A stretch of DNA of 64,000 nt, taken from contig CM041776.1 in NCBI GenBank assembly GCA_023374045.1, positions 45,328,171 through 45,392,170 on the forward strand, given 5' to 3'. This document shows positions 41,501 through 54,400 of this stretch, piece by piece. The notes beneath the pieces were generated by a model that made no database searches, was not told where the DNA came from, and saw nothing but the letters and a program-made list of their open reading frames with translations. The stretch comes from Limonium bicolor. Lineage: Eukaryota > Streptophyta > Magnoliopsida > Caryophyllales > Plumbaginaceae. Numbering within the stretch: the stretch's first letter is position 1; every line of letters begins with the position of its first letter. The position numbers and the translations under genes are program-made.

Positions 41501-43265
41501 TAAATAATCAAGCAACTCTGATGTTAATAAAAACACATGTGATGTTAACAGTTGTTCGAGAATTGCTCGAGGAACATGAGTGGACGTGGTAAAGTGGACC
41601 CCGGTGTCAGGTATGGTTTTCTTGCAACCTGTGTCCTACCGGATTACACCGGCTTGTATGCCAATGTGTTTTTCTGTATGTTTGCCACGTTATGAGATAA
41701 ATCATGAAACGAGTTTATAGTCGTTATTGTTATTATATGTTTACGTGCCGATACCGGTAACCTCGAATGCGCTTGAAGGACTAGTTAACCTCAATTAGGT
41801 AAACGTAGGAGAACGGTATCCGGTAACAACGTTTCCGACTTAAGGAACGTTCTAACCACGGCTATGCGTGAGTTGGTTATGTGATGTTTATGCGTGATGT
41901 TTGTATGTGAATGTATGACACTCTCCTCCCTTGTGTGCTTAACTCGGTTATGATACCGTATGGTGTGTGGTTGTGGTAGGCTCCGTAATGGATCTCTAAC
42001 TACTTATTTATAAGAGTCTATGGGCTAATGGGGGGTGAGGAGTCCGGATTGTTTCCGGCCACGCGTGTGATGGTGGGGGTCGTTATCATGTCCAGTTCGG
42101 CTCCCTTGGTGTATGTTTAGGTGGTATTCCAATTTGGTTTCAACCTTCCCTTAGCTTATCCAAAGCTAGTTTACTGACTCACGTCGGGCCATAGGGGCAT
42201 ACTGTGTTTGGGTGCTTGGGATCACTATATCCGACACACCTTGGGTTTAAGTCAACCGTTCAAATAACAGGATGGTGATGAGGTAATTAACGAGCTTGGT
42301 ATGAGTTTGGCAACAATCTCTATGCTCATGGTATGGACTAACTATGATGGAAGGTTCCTTGTGAGAACCGAATTTATGATGTTATGTAATGTTATGGTGC
42401 TATGCAAATTCCCTTGCTATGCTAAGGTTTATATATATACATATTGGAATGTTTAGAAGATGGTGAGGTTATCATGTGTATGTAGAAACCAGAAAGGTTG
42501 TTATGTTTGTCATATAAGGAATGAGATATGCTGTAGGTTATGGAATGTGTGGGTCATGGAAATGAGTCCCGGTTGTGACAAGAGGCGTTTAAGGATAACC
42601 CGATTGATGGGTACACGTCATTCGTTAAGGAAGTAGCTCCGTTTAGAGGAGAGCCACTCTAGGGTTTAAGGAATCATTGGATGGTTGGTTAAGTGTGGAT
42701 GTTCTGGTTATAGGTTGAGCCCATTGAGGCGAAATATTATGTGTTGTATGTTATGGTTTGTATGCATGATTTAAATATAATCAACTGCATGCTAAGACGA
42801 CAATTAGTCGTGCGTGGCCCGGTAGCATGTGGGCTGCGGGATTACCATACCAGCAAAGGTGCTGAGCCCCTTGGGGCCACCCCTTTCTTTTCTTTTTCCT
42901 ATTTCAGGTACGAAGTGCTGGAAGCCGTTCGAGAGTAGGACGGGTAGTCGTTGTACAGGGGTAAACATTTAAGTGTGCATATGCAGTAGGCGTAGTAAGA
43001 CCGATATTGTTGTCGGCACCAGTTTATAAATACTCGGTACAGGGGAAGTGTATGTATATAATAAATGTTGAAGATGGAATGAGTATTGTATTGAGTAGTT
43101 GCTCGGGAATCTAGTCCATCAGACCGATACAAATGTACATGTATTAGCCTTGTTAGCCACGTAGGTGGTTAACGGCGTTGTAACACCATTGGAATTAGTA
43201 ATGTGATGAGTTGGGTTTCCGCTGCAGAATGTTATTATGCGTTTGTTGTTGGATGGGGTGTTACA
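38598..43265 (+). repeat. LARD LTR 3, right end of the array
   Basis: 4668 bp. More diverged than LTRs 1 and 2 are from each other, with true substitutions throughout. A replaced stretch at about 42340-42520 (GTTCCTTGTGAGAACCGAA) and ~50 extra bases near 40695-40735 stand out. It ends GGGGTGTTACA and abuts, tail to tail, the truncated inverted LTR. Cassette 41034-41296. Confidence 0.92.
41034..41296. repeat. GGGTCGG palindrome cassette, LTR 3
   Basis: Four CCGACCC/GGGTCGG units as in LTR 1; arms kept while spacers carry substitutions. One terminal GGTCGGTCGG word is GGTCGGACGG here. Confidence 0.85.
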
Positions 43266-46200
43266 ATAACGGGAACGATTCTCTTAGAAACCGACCCAAA
43301 CATAGTTAATTCACTGGTGAGCCTAGAGAATGATGTCACCCCCATGGCAAGCTCGTTATACAACACTCATTACCGTCCTAATAATTGGACAAGTAACTTA
43401 AGTTAAGATGGTTCGGGTTTGGTGACCCGAACACACCACACAAACATATGTTCCCCCTAAACCGATCATAAGTCAGAATAGCTAAGCTTTGGAGTAAGCT
43501 AATGGGAGATCATAACCCGTGAGGGAAACAACCATAACAGAGAGAAGGGTAAGGCTAAGAAGGATACCCACTCCCAAACAACGCGCGACCGGCCAAACCG
43601 GATTCCTCACCACTGTTAGTACATACTTACTTTTAGATATTAGTTAGAACCCCACTATGGAGTCTTCCACATCTACACACCATACAGTATTACAATTGGG
43701 TTAAACATACAAGGGAGATCCCTACATTCACATACACATATCACACAATTAACACACGCATAGCCGTGGTTAGAACGTCCCATGGTTCGGGTCGTTTAAT
43801 CCGAATACCAAACTCTCACGTGGTCCTAGACTCAGTTAACTAAGGTTAACACTTCCGAGGTTAAATGGTATCGGGGTTGAACACGCCATATAAATGAATT
43901 ACTATAAACTTATTACATGTTTCATCTTACAACGTGGCAACATACAGAAAAACACATTGGCATACAAGCCGGTGTAATCCGGTAGGACACAGGTTGCGAG
44001 AAAACCATACCTGTCACCGGAGTCCACTCTATCATGTCCACTTATGTTCCTCGAGCAATTCTCGAACAACTGATAACATTACATGTACTTTTATTAACAT
44101 CGGGGTAACATAATTGTTTAAGGTCTAATGCTCATAACTTATCCCCGTTAACTTAGTTAAATAACTTCACATTTTAACTTGTTTTACTTTTACATTTGAT
44201 ACAACTTTTCCCCCATTATATCGTCATCATAACTCACTTAACATGTCCTCAACAATCTTATAACATCATTACTTAATAATCCCCATCATCCTATAACCTT
44301 AAACAATGTTTTTGGTCCGACCGACCATACCGACCGACCTTACACAAGGTCGGTCCATTCCAGAACACATTACCGTCAAAAATTCTACTCCGACCGACCT
44401 TGCAAGTTCGGTCCACAAGGTCGGTCCATTCCAGAAACAATTCTCGTACAAAAGTTTAGACACGACCGACCTTGCAAGTCCGGTCCCAAGGTCGGTCTAT
44501 TCCAGAGACTTAATCCGTACTAAAAATACAAGCCCGACCGACCTTGCAAGTCCGGTCCCCAAGGTCGGTCCGTTCCAGAAACTCTTTCTGGTAGTGTAAA
44601 CTGAGCTCGACCGACCTTGCAGGTCCGGTCCCTAAGGTCGGTCGGCTCTAGACCTTTGTTTCTAAAATCCCATTTGACTCCAAACTTCACCTCATAGTGC
44701 CCTAGTATGTTCTAATCACATTTGGCACTTCAAACACATCTTTAGCCATGTACTAAACTCCTTAAATCACACACCAAAACCATCTTTATCATTCCACAAA
44801 CTCCTTACAAAACCTCTTAATTCTTGTACATTTTTCATTTGGTTTTCTAAGTGGTATTTCACCTATAATGACCACTATACCAAGATGTTTCCTCTACACC
44901 TTAGCATCATCTCTCAACATCTTTTCTTACTAACTAAATCTCCTTTTTCACATCTACCTAAACATCATTTCCTCCTTGTACATCAACATTCCTAAACCTT
45001 AAACAAACTTCTCCAAGACTTTAATACATCCTCACAAAAACACTCATTGAATTCCTAGAACTTCCAAGATAATACTTTAATCCTTGTATCACTCTAAATC
45101 ACCTTAATACATGCTTCCTTCCCTAGTAAAACACTTGTTCATTTTTAACACTTCCTAGTTCACCCAAACTCATTTAAAACACTTAGTACTTCTTATACAT
45201 CTTCCAAATTTTGCCATAGCTTCTCTTGTATATTCTCACATTCAAACACTTAGGTTTTTACCTTATTTCATTCAAGAAGACCTAAAATCCATCAAGAGTA
45301 TTCTCACACACAACACTCACCAAATTTACACTACATCACAATATAGTGCATAAACTTAAATTGCTTGGCACTTAGGCCCTTAAATAACATGGCTTTTAGG
45401 CCCTTAAATTGCATAAACCTTAAACACTGAATTTCCCACATAAATAATGCCTTTGACCTGCAAATACAACCAACAATACATATGCCCTTAATAAACTCCT
45501 TGAGAGCATTTTACTAGGTCATTCACCATTGGCTCCTTAGGTTTTTTATCAAGCAAATCAAGCTCATTTTTCCTAAGGCATTTAAACTACATTGAGATAG
45601 TTTGTTTACCTCTTTTCCTCACAAACTTCTTTCTTGTTTCCTTGTTTAAAAATCGGCTAAGCTTAGTTGCTTGTCAACTTCTAAACATTATACAAACAAT
45701 GAAATGAGTATTCAAGCTTCATGCTTAAACTCATTTACAAACCCTAGGCTATATATATTGTCTTAACACATTAAGGTAATTGTTTTACCTTGGAATTGGA
45801 AGAGATCTTGAACAAGTATCAAGAGAGGACTCCACCAAGCCCTTGAATGATTAGAATGTAACTAGAACAAAGCAAGGTAAATACACCATTAGTGGTGATT
45901 TTCGGTCAACATAAAAACATGGAGGAAACATGGATTTTCTTTGAGTTTCCTTACCTTGAAGCAAAGGAGAGCAACAAGGTGTGAAAAGATGAGGTCAAGC
46001 TCCATCAATGGTGAATCTCCTTGGCACCGAAATGAGGCTTTTGAAGATTTGAAAAGATAGAAGTGTAGAGCTTTCTCCAACTAGAAGAATGGTGGTCTTG
46101 AAATTGAATTTAGACCATGGAGCTAGGAGTTACAAGCATTCAAAGATGGAGTTCTTGTGTGGAACTATAGCAAATCGTAAAAGAGAGAAAGAAGGAAGGT

Positions 46201-47057
46201 AGAAGCCGGTGGGAACAAGAGAGGAATGAGAGAATGAGTTTTAAGTTTGCTTTTGGAAGATATTTACATAATAAAGTAAATAGTAACTTAAGAGTCATCT
46301 TTATTTACTTAACAACTAACAAGAGTAGTGAGTCACCACACTAAAAACCGGCCCCTTTATGTTATTAGGGGTATTTTAGTCTTTGTTGACTCATTTAATT
46401 ACTTAATATAACATATGTTACAAACTTGCTTATTTTAGTTACTATTCACTAAAACAAGACACATAGTTGTGAAATTTTTGATTTCCCATTGTTCCAGACT
46501 TCCAAATGTGATACTATATATTACACATGTTAATTAAAGAGTAATGATGGACATTTAGCCACTCAAAACTCATTTACAAGACAATTTTTCAAAAATGTGC
46601 TTTAAGACTCCTTAAAGCACATTTCGTGTTTTAACTTGTTTTCAAGCTTGGTTTTCTTGGGTAATTGATTTAATATGTTCATTAACATATTTATAAGGTA
46701 TAGGTATGACCATTAGGTCTTATACAAATTTATCCCAAGCTTAGAGCACATTTTTGCCCATATTAACTTTAAGGCATTTATTTGTGTTTTGTTTGGTTTA
46801 ATTGTCTACCAAGGTTTCCTAAGGACTAAATTAGCCTTATTAAATCATAATTGAATATTATTAAGTCTTGGTAGGCTCTTTGGGTCCTAACTAAGTTCAC
46901 TCCAAGCTTAGAGCATGTTTTTGCTCAAACAGTATCTTAGTGCTTTATTGCATTTTATTATGGTTTAAACTGTTCACTGATGTTTCTAAGGCACTTTTTA
47001 GCCTTTAAATACCATAGTTTAACATTTTGACAATATATCAAGGTTTGGGGTATTTCA
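43266..47057 (-). mobile_element. Inverted, 3'-truncated LARD LTR (subfamily 2)
   Basis: On the minus strand it begins at 47057 with TGAAATACCCCAAACCTTGA and follows the LARD LTR order for about 3.8 kb. It stops at TTCCCGTTAT, corresponding to about 55215 of LTR 4. The last ~800 bp, with the conserved 3' block, are missing. It shares the 3' module of LTR 4 (AACTCCGATACCAT-type region) but has a different palindrome cassette (44314-44645). No internal domain is attached, so it may be a broken solo LTR. Open frames are not conserved. Confidence 0.85.
44314..44645. repeat. AAGGTCGG palindrome cassette of the inverted LTR
   Basis: Five units of about 60-70 bp start GACCGACCTTGCAAGTCCGG or close variants and end AAGGTCGGTC, with CCGACCTT pairing with AAGGTCGG. 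It occupies the position of the GGGTCGG cassette of LTRs 1-5 (both are flanked by CCAAAAACATGG-like sequence), but arm sequence, loop and unit number differ. Confidence 0.88.
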
Positions 47058-48373
47058 GTAAATCCATGACAAGATCAAGAAAATAGGATATCAAAGTAGA
47101 TATAGATACATCATCAACTCAAGCATTTAACAACTGCAAAATAAGTTCAGAACGTAAAGAGTTCATAAATCACCTTGTGGTAACAAGACCACTGTTAATC
47201 TTTTCTCACCATTTAATTCATAACGTGGGACAAATCCCGATCATTAAGGCGATCCAACCTATCCTTCCACCACGTAAGGACTCTAAAAGATTTGCACACC
47301 CCCTATAGTACCTTTAAACTATAGAGTAGAAATCCTGACGCAAACTCAAGGAGCCCGTGGCGTACCAAGAGTTAAAACGGGCAAACGTACCCAATCATCA
47401 TATATATGTATATCTCTCATAAAACCAAGTTTGAATAAGTCAAGTATCCAATAATACCTTTCCACAAATGAACAATAAATCAATTCAACCACCAAGTTCT
47501 TAAATAAAGAACACAAACAAGCACAAGGCTTAAATCACTTTCACCACTTAGAAGATCCACTTAGTACAAAAGTAAAGTTTTATAAAAAAAACAAGGTACT
47601 TTCAATGAGTATCATCCAAACATCACTTCAACTCATATAATTAAGATTAAAACAACCAAAATATAAGTTATAAGTTGGGCCATAGTCATAAGACCACAAA
47701 AACATATTTGTCACCATAAAAAGCTTAGAACTCATTGACGTGACCAATTCGCTAACCAAATGACTTCAAAAAAGAGAGAATAGGTGAAATAGATATAGGG
47801 TTCAAATCAGTAGAGATTGATATGTATTAATAGAAAAATGAATGAGTATAGCCTTCTAAATCCTTCTCACACGTTAGGGGATCTTAAAGCACGTTTTTCC
47901 CCTTAGGTCTAACTTTCACCAAGATTTAGGGTACCTAAAAACCCAAATAAATTGTATAGCTTGGAAGGGATCTTAGACAATGGAATTACCTTGAATATTC
48001 GTGGATCAAACTCCCAAAAGGATCTTGGAAACTTGCTAGATGGCACAAACTCCACAAGGCTCCTTAAATTGCCTTTTCCTTGCGCACATAAATATATTGC
48101 ATTATAACAAGAGCTTTCGGTAAGATTTTTGAATGGGTTTTTAGCCCAACATGAAAAGGATTCAATGAAGATTAATTTGGGATTGGTTTTACCTGAATAT
48201 AGGCTCTAAGAACAAGCTTACTAGATCAAACTTTCTCGAAATCAGAAACTGTCTTTAGTGACTTCTTCACATTCCCTTGCAATTTTCTTTGACCCTAGGC
48301 TCTCTTGGTGATTGTAAAAGGACTTTGGAATTTCTAGAGAGTAAGGGTGAGTGTTAGGGGTCGTGGCTCATGG

Positions 48374-48384
48374 TTTATATAGGG
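48374..48384 (-). promoter_or_regulatory. TATA box on minus strand
   Basis: CCCTATATAAA on the minus strand, followed by a CACGACCCCTAACACTCACC leader. It is a textbook plant TATA element and probably the promoter of the surrounding LTR-like sequence. Confidence 0.5.
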
Positions 48385-49234
48385 AAGATATGGAGTAGAC
48401 AATCCTTAGAGTGCTAGACATCATTTCTGGCCAGATTTGTGTCTTTGTAATGATGCTTGCTTTAGACACCATTATAGTGCTCTATTAATTCCTCCACTTG
48501 AATACATTATTATTACACCATCAGGGCCTTTATAAGATGCTCAATCTAATTCATAAACTAGCTAAAGTAAGGCAGAATATGAGGTGGAAAACAAAAGAAG
48601 GGAATTTGTGCTTTAAGAAAAGTTGTAATGGCATAAGTGGCTGGCTACTTGATTGCCTTGCTGCTACTTTCTCTTCTTATATTTTATGTAATGGGCATGA
48701 TCTATGTCTGCTAATTGAGGTTACCTAACATGTAATGGGTCCAAAGGTGCTAAAGGAAGAAATTAAATAAGCTAAAGACTTGATGTGTTGGTAAGTAGTG
48801 CTGAAAAGGTGAGAGAGGTGGGTATGGACGAATTTTGTATGCCATTTACCTCTCTTTTTTTTTGCTTTGTCAACACATGTAACTTGGTAGATTGATGTGG
48901 TAACTAAGGTAGGTAATTACCATTAAGAGATAATGGGTAAAAACTTGAAATTGGAATCATATAAAACAACCTTTCCTAGGTAACTTTCTTCGGTAAATTT
49001 CCAAGTTACCTTGCCAAGAGATTTTACCTTCTATACTACTACCATCTCATGGGTAATATTTAGGACTTCTAATAGGCTTAAATAATATAAAAAATCTAGC
49101 TTAATTCACCTTAAAGAGTGCTTTAAGGGGTTAATAAGTTAATACCTCTTTTTAGTGTCAAAAATGACCGAGGTAAAAACCGGATTTTTACTGAGGTAAG
49201 TTCCTGGCCAAAACATGAGCTTTTGGGAAGGCTA

Positions 49235-49362
49235 TAATTCTAAGGAGTGAATATCTACTTACTAGACCATTAATGCCTAGTAAAAGTGAAGGTTATACTA
49301 AGGTAAAAATTCTAAGGAACGATTAACTTTTTACTAAGCCGTTAATGCCTAGTAAAATCTCC
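49235..49362. repeat. 73-bp tandem duplication
   Basis: AATTCTAAGGA starts both copies (49235 and 49308) and TTAATGCCTAGTAAAA occurs in both. The middle parts differ by several substitutions and the second copy is shorter. Confidence 0.75.
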
Positions 49363-49395
49363 TTGTAAAAACTTTCGTAACTTTGGGGTATTTCA

Positions 49396-51274
49396 ATTAA
49401 GGCCTAAACATGCCTTAAAAACAAATTAAAACACAACAATGTTTGTCAGTAAGCAAGAATTACACCCTTTGATCTTTTAGGGTAAATATATACCCAAATG
49501 AGCTCTTTAGGACATAAAATTTTGTCCTAAGAATTATAACCCATAAATGAACACAAAGAAACAATTATCAAAGGAAACCATGCTCAGAAACTCTTTAGAA
49601 CACAAAATGTGCTCTAAGCTTCCTTAAAGCACATTTTTGAGAAATTGTCTTCCAAATTGGTTTTCAATGGACTTTAGGGTCTTGATTACCCTTAATTATA
49701 CTAATGTGACATAATGTATCACATTAAAATGCCTAAATCAAAGTTTTCAAAAAAAATCAAAAATATGTGCATTGATTTGTGAATAGTAACCAAAATAACA
49801 CTTGATTACCTAATCTAGTCAATGGTCAACACTTAGTATTTGACTGTGACCATATATTGCCGCCAACTTAAGGCATTCTCCTTGTCTATCAACAGGTCCC
49901 AATATACATATATATGACTCATAGGTAACCTTTTTTATAAAGTAAAACAAATACCATTTATTTACTTAATTAAGCCATGTTTATCCTTCCACCTTGGCAG
50001 CCCTTTACGGCAGCTTAGAACCTTTCCTCCATCAGTAGAAACCTCTAAAATATCTACCATGAGTCATCCAAGACTATTTACTAAACTAAGACTTTATCTA
50101 TTTATAAGTCAAACTTTTTCCTTTTCCTCTCATTACCTCCCTCTCAGCCAAGACCACCACTCCATATCCTCTCTTTGTTGCCTCCATTACCGTGAGCAAG
50201 CCCCACTTCAAAGACCAACTCCATGAGTCATAGGTAAGCTCTTGGTACATGGGTATACTCATTTTCTTCATCTTCTTCTCCTCTTTCCAATGGTGTAATT
50301 CATTCTCATTTCCATCCAGCCATCTAGTGGGAGTTCATGCTTGAATGAGAGGGTATGTTTCGGTTGAAAATCAGAAAAGGAAGGGAAGAAAGCTTAAGAA
50401 GTTCCTAAGGTATAAAACATGCTCTAAGCATGACCAACCTCTCTTCTTCATTTCCGGAAATTATCTTGATGTTCTTAAGCTTATTCCCTCCATTTTTATG
50501 TGTAAAATCAGTGGAGAAACTGACCTCATTAAGTGCTAGTTCACGTAGAGCAAATTAAACCCCTTAAAGACCATTTCTTTCAAGGTAAAAATCCTAGTTC
50601 CTCACCTTGCTGAATGCGGTTGTATCCTCCTGCATGAATGAAGTTTTAACACTCCTCTTGTGCTGTATAAATCAGGCGAGAGCAACCCTAACCTAGATCT
50701 ACAAAGCAAGGTAAAGGTTATGAGATTTCAAGCTTAAATATACCTTAACTAGTTATTTATGTCACAAGCCTAATACTCTTTTTTTTCCCTTGCAAAATGC
50801 TGCCGAACATATGCTAGAACTAAGGGATTTTTCTGCACAAAAATTGTAGAGGTCAAGCCTAAGAGAAAAACTAGCAAAGTAAAAAAAATCTACTATCTAA
50901 ATGATATATTAACTAAGCTTATATGTTAGTTTATGCTTAAAAACTAACTTAAGAATTTTATTAAACCAGCCGTGAGCATTTGGAGGACTTTGGCTGGTTT
51001 TATTTGCTTGAAAACCAAGTAAGTATACTAAACCTACTTATTATATAGTTTTTATGTTATTATGTTACAATTGGATGAAAGCCGTGGGGATTATATGACC
51101 TAAATGTGTATTAAAATGAGTTATAACATTTTTGTTAGTTAATCTAGTGTTTATATGACCTATAAGGTCAAGGAATTAATACATGTGGTTAAAATGCAAA
51201 TTATAAAAAAAATATGGGTGAGGGTGTAAAAAGCTGTAAGAACATTATGTCATTTGTGACATTGCAAACGGTTA
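49396..51274 (+). mobile_element. Diverged LARD-LTR relative, plus strand
   Basis: The order AAGGCCTAAACATGCCTTA, ACAAAATGTGCTCTAAGC, CTTAAAGCACATTTTTGAGA, AATTGTCTT, GTATCACATT and GTGAATAGTAA follows the first 600 bp of the LARD LTRs with substantial substitution. The hairpin equivalent (about 49609-49632) has one mismatch. Its start lies head-to-head with the minus-strand LTR ending at 49395. After about 50,200 similarity fades into C/T-rich leader-like sequence; no gene is supported. Confidence 0.5.
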
Positions 51275-51490
51275 TTTTTTTGATATATTAAAAACTACGA
51301 AATTAATCCTAGAAATTAATAAATAAAATAAACCTACGGGTTGCAAAATAATTCCCGGTCGTAGCAGTAAAGTAATATGAGCAACCAGGATATCGAACCA
51401 GGGGACTAAGAAAGCAAATCTAATCCTAGCAAAAGCTGTAAATCAGGGGGAAATTGTTGATCAATAAAATTAAGAACAAGCAAAGAGTGA
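51275..51490 (-). mobile_element. Fragment related to the gag-only element's LTR
   Basis: AACCTACGGGTTGCAAAATA, then CCCGGTCGTAG, then ATATCGAACCAGGGGACT and CTAATCCTAGCAAAAGC parallel the left end of the LTR at 7889 (ACTACGGGTAGCAAAATAAA, CCCGGTCGGAG, AGTATCGAACCCAAGGGACT, CCTAATCCGGGCAAAAGCC). Divergence is high, so it is another family in the Athila/Tat group. It is cut on the right by LARD LTR 4. Confidence 0.65.
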
Positions 51491-54400
51491 TGAAATACCC
51501 CAAACCTTGATAGGTGGTTTAAATATCAAATTATGGTATGTAAAGGCTAAAAAGTGCCTTAGTAACATCAGTGAATAATTTAAACCATAATAAATGCAAT
51601 AAAGCATTAAGACACAGTTTGAGCAAAAACATGCTCTAAGCTATGAGTGAACTTGGTTGGGACCCAAAGAGCCTACCAAGACTTGATAACATTTAATTAT
51701 GATTTAATAAGGCTAAATAAGTCCTTAGGAAACTTTGGTGGACAGTTAAACCAAATAAAACATAAGAAAATACCTTAAAGTCAATATGAGCAAAAATGTG
51801 CTCTAAGCTTGGGATGAATGTATAGGACCTAATGGTCATACCTATACCTTATTTATATGTTAATGAATATTAAATCAATTACTAAAGAAAACCAAGCTTG
51901 AAAACAAGTTAAAACACAAAATGTGCTTTAAGGAGTCTTAAAGCACGTTTTTGAAAAATTGTCTTGTAAATGAGTTTTGAATGGCTAAATGTCCATCATT
52001 ACTCTTTAATTAACATGTGTACTATATAGTATCACATTTGGGTGGCCATATTAGTGGGAAATCAAAAATTTCACTTCTATGTGCCTTGTATTTGTGAATA
52101 GTAATTTTTACAAGCTAGTTTGTAACATATAATGTTATAAGTAATTAAATTGGTCAACAAAGACCAAAACACCCTCCTAGGCATAATGGTGGCCGGTTTT
52201 TGTAGTGAGGAGTCACCAAGTATGTTAACTTGTTAAGTAAATAAATGTGACTCATAGTTACTATTTGCTTTAAGACTTAAATATCTTCAAAAGTAAGTTC
52301 TATCTTCATTCTCCCTTTCCTTCATTTCACACGGTTCCACACTCTCTTCTTCCTCTCTTCTTCTTGTTCTCTCTCGGTGATACATAATACAACCATGGAA
52401 GTCCATCTTTGACCACATGTAAAACCTAGCTCACTTAACCAAATCAAAAACAAACACCACCATTCTCTTAGTTAAGCCAAGCTCTACAATCTTGTCCTTT
52501 CAAAACTTCAAAACCTCCATTTCGGTGCCAAGAGAAACCACCATGGGAGGAGCTTGAGCTCACCTTTTTACATATTCATGTTCTCCTTTGCATCAAGGTA
52601 AGGAAACTCAAAGAAAATCCATGTTTCCTCCATGTTTCATGTTGTCCGAAAATTCACCTCACAATGGTGTATTTATCTTGCTTGTTTTAGCTTCATTTGA
52701 ATCTTCCAAGGGCTAGGAGGAGTCCTCTCTTGATACTTATTCAAGTTCTCTTCCAATTCCAAGGTAAAACAATTACCTTAATGTGTTAAAAACAATATAT
52801 GTAACTAGGGTTTACAATGAGATGAAGCTTAATGCTTGAATACTCATTCTATTGTTTGTATAATGTTTAATAGTTGAAAAGGGACCAAGTACCCCACCGG
52901 TTTGTAAGGAAACAAGAAAGAAGTTTGTGAGGAAAAAGAGGTAAACAAACTATCTCAATGTAGTTTAAATGCCTTAAGAAAATGAGCTTGATTTGCTTGA
53001 TAAAATACCTAAGGAGCCAATGGTGAGTGACCTAGTAAAGTGTTCTCAAGGAGACTAGTAAAGGAACATATGTTTTGGTGTATGTATTTGCAGGTCAAAG
53101 GCATTATTTATGTGGGAAATTCAGTGTTTAAGGTTATGCAATTTAAGGGCCTAAGAGCCATGCATTTAAGGGCCTAAGTGCCAAGCAATTTAAGTTATGC
53201 ACTATATTGTGATGTAGTGCTTAATGTGTGAAGTTTGTGTATAAATGTGTTTGATGGATTTTAGGTGTTTTGAATAAAATAAGGTAAAAACCTAAGTGTT
53301 TGGATGTGAGTAAATACAAGAGAAGCTATGGCCAAATTTGGGAAATGTGTAAGAAGTTCTAAGTGTGGTAAGTGAGTTTTGGTGAACTAGAAAGTGTTAA
53401 AGGTGAATCAATGTTACTTGAGAAGAAAACATGTGTTAAGGTGATTTAGAGTGATGCAAGAATTTAGGTGTTGTCTTGGAAGTTCTAGGAATTCAATGTG
53501 TGTTTAGTGGATGTGTGTAAGTCTTGGAGGAGTTTGTATAAGGTTTAGGTAATGTTGATATTCAAGGAACAAGTGATGTTTAGGCATGATGTAAAAAGGA
53601 GATTTAGTTAGTAAGAAAAGAAGTTGAGAGATGATGATAAGGTGTAGGGGAAACACCTTGGTGTTGTGGTCATTATAGGTGAAATACCACCTAGAAATCA
53701 TAAGGAGAAAACATCGTAAGTGTTAGGAATTTAGTGGAGATATAAGTAAAGGTTTAAGGAATTAGGAGAAATAGTTTTGAGAGTGTTTAAGGATATCTTA
53801 AGGGTGTGTTTGAAGTGCCAAATGATGTTAGAACACATTAAGAGGCCTTAGGAGAAGTTTGGTGAAGAATTGACAAGTTTGGGTAAGTTTAGGAGGCGAC
53901 CGACCCAGGGGCCGACCCAGTTTGTGGGTCGGTCGAGCCTCTGTTATATGTTAGGAAATGTTCGGTAATGGTCCGACCCAAAAGGGTGGGTCGGACATGG
54001 GTCGGTCGGTCAGGTTTCAAAGGAAGGAAAATGTTCGCACATGGACCGACCCAGGATGGTGGGTCGGACGTGGGTCGGACGGGCATGACTGTAAGGAAGT
54101 AAAAAGGGGTCTGTAATGGACCGACCCAGATGTGGGTCGGTCGGTGGGTCGGTCGGACCAAAGATGTTGTTTAAGGTTATGAAATGATGTGATGATGGGG
54201 ATTGGTAGGTAATGATGTTATAAGAATGTTGAGGACATGTTAGGTGAGTTTAAATGGCAAATAGGTGGGTGAAAAGTTGTATCAAAGTGAAGTAAAACAA
54301 GTTAAAAATGTAAAGTTATGTAACAAAGTTAACGGGGAAAGTTAAGCATTAGACGCTAAATAAACAAGCAACCCCAATGTTAATAAAAAACATGTGATGT

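Larger units (their letters stand above)
19871..43265 (+). mobile_element. Tandem LARD array: LTR-int-LTR-int-LTR
   Basis: Three LTRs (19871-24490, 29230-33859, 38598-43265) separate two internal domains (24491-29229, 33860-38597). Every LTR starts TGAAATACCCC and ends GGGGTGTTACA, a near-perfect inverted terminal repeat. Each internal domain starts with a tRNA-iMet primer site and ends in a polypurine tract. Size (4.6-kb LTRs, 4.7-kb non-coding interior) matches large retrotransposon derivatives (LARDs; known examples have ~4.5-kb LTRs and ~3.5-kb interiors). The GAACTTCGAGGACGAAGTTC hairpin before the tract is typical of Tekay/Del chromoviruses, the likely parent lineage. No target duplication flanks the array (TTATC left, ATAAC right), consistent with unequal LTR recombination. 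Confidence 0.9.
47058..49395 (-). mobile_element. Diverged LTR-like sequence, minus strand
   Basis: The right end reads CTTTGGGGTATTTCA on the plus strand, the mirror of TGAAATACCCCAAAG, the LARD-type LTR start. About 1 kb further along the minus strand lies a good TATA box (48374-48384). AAAGCACGTTTTT (47887) echoes the LARD LTR hairpin arm. The rest is too diverged to align by eye, and no matching LTR end is visible near 47058. Frame 48498-48728 has no recognisable content. Confidence 0.4.
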
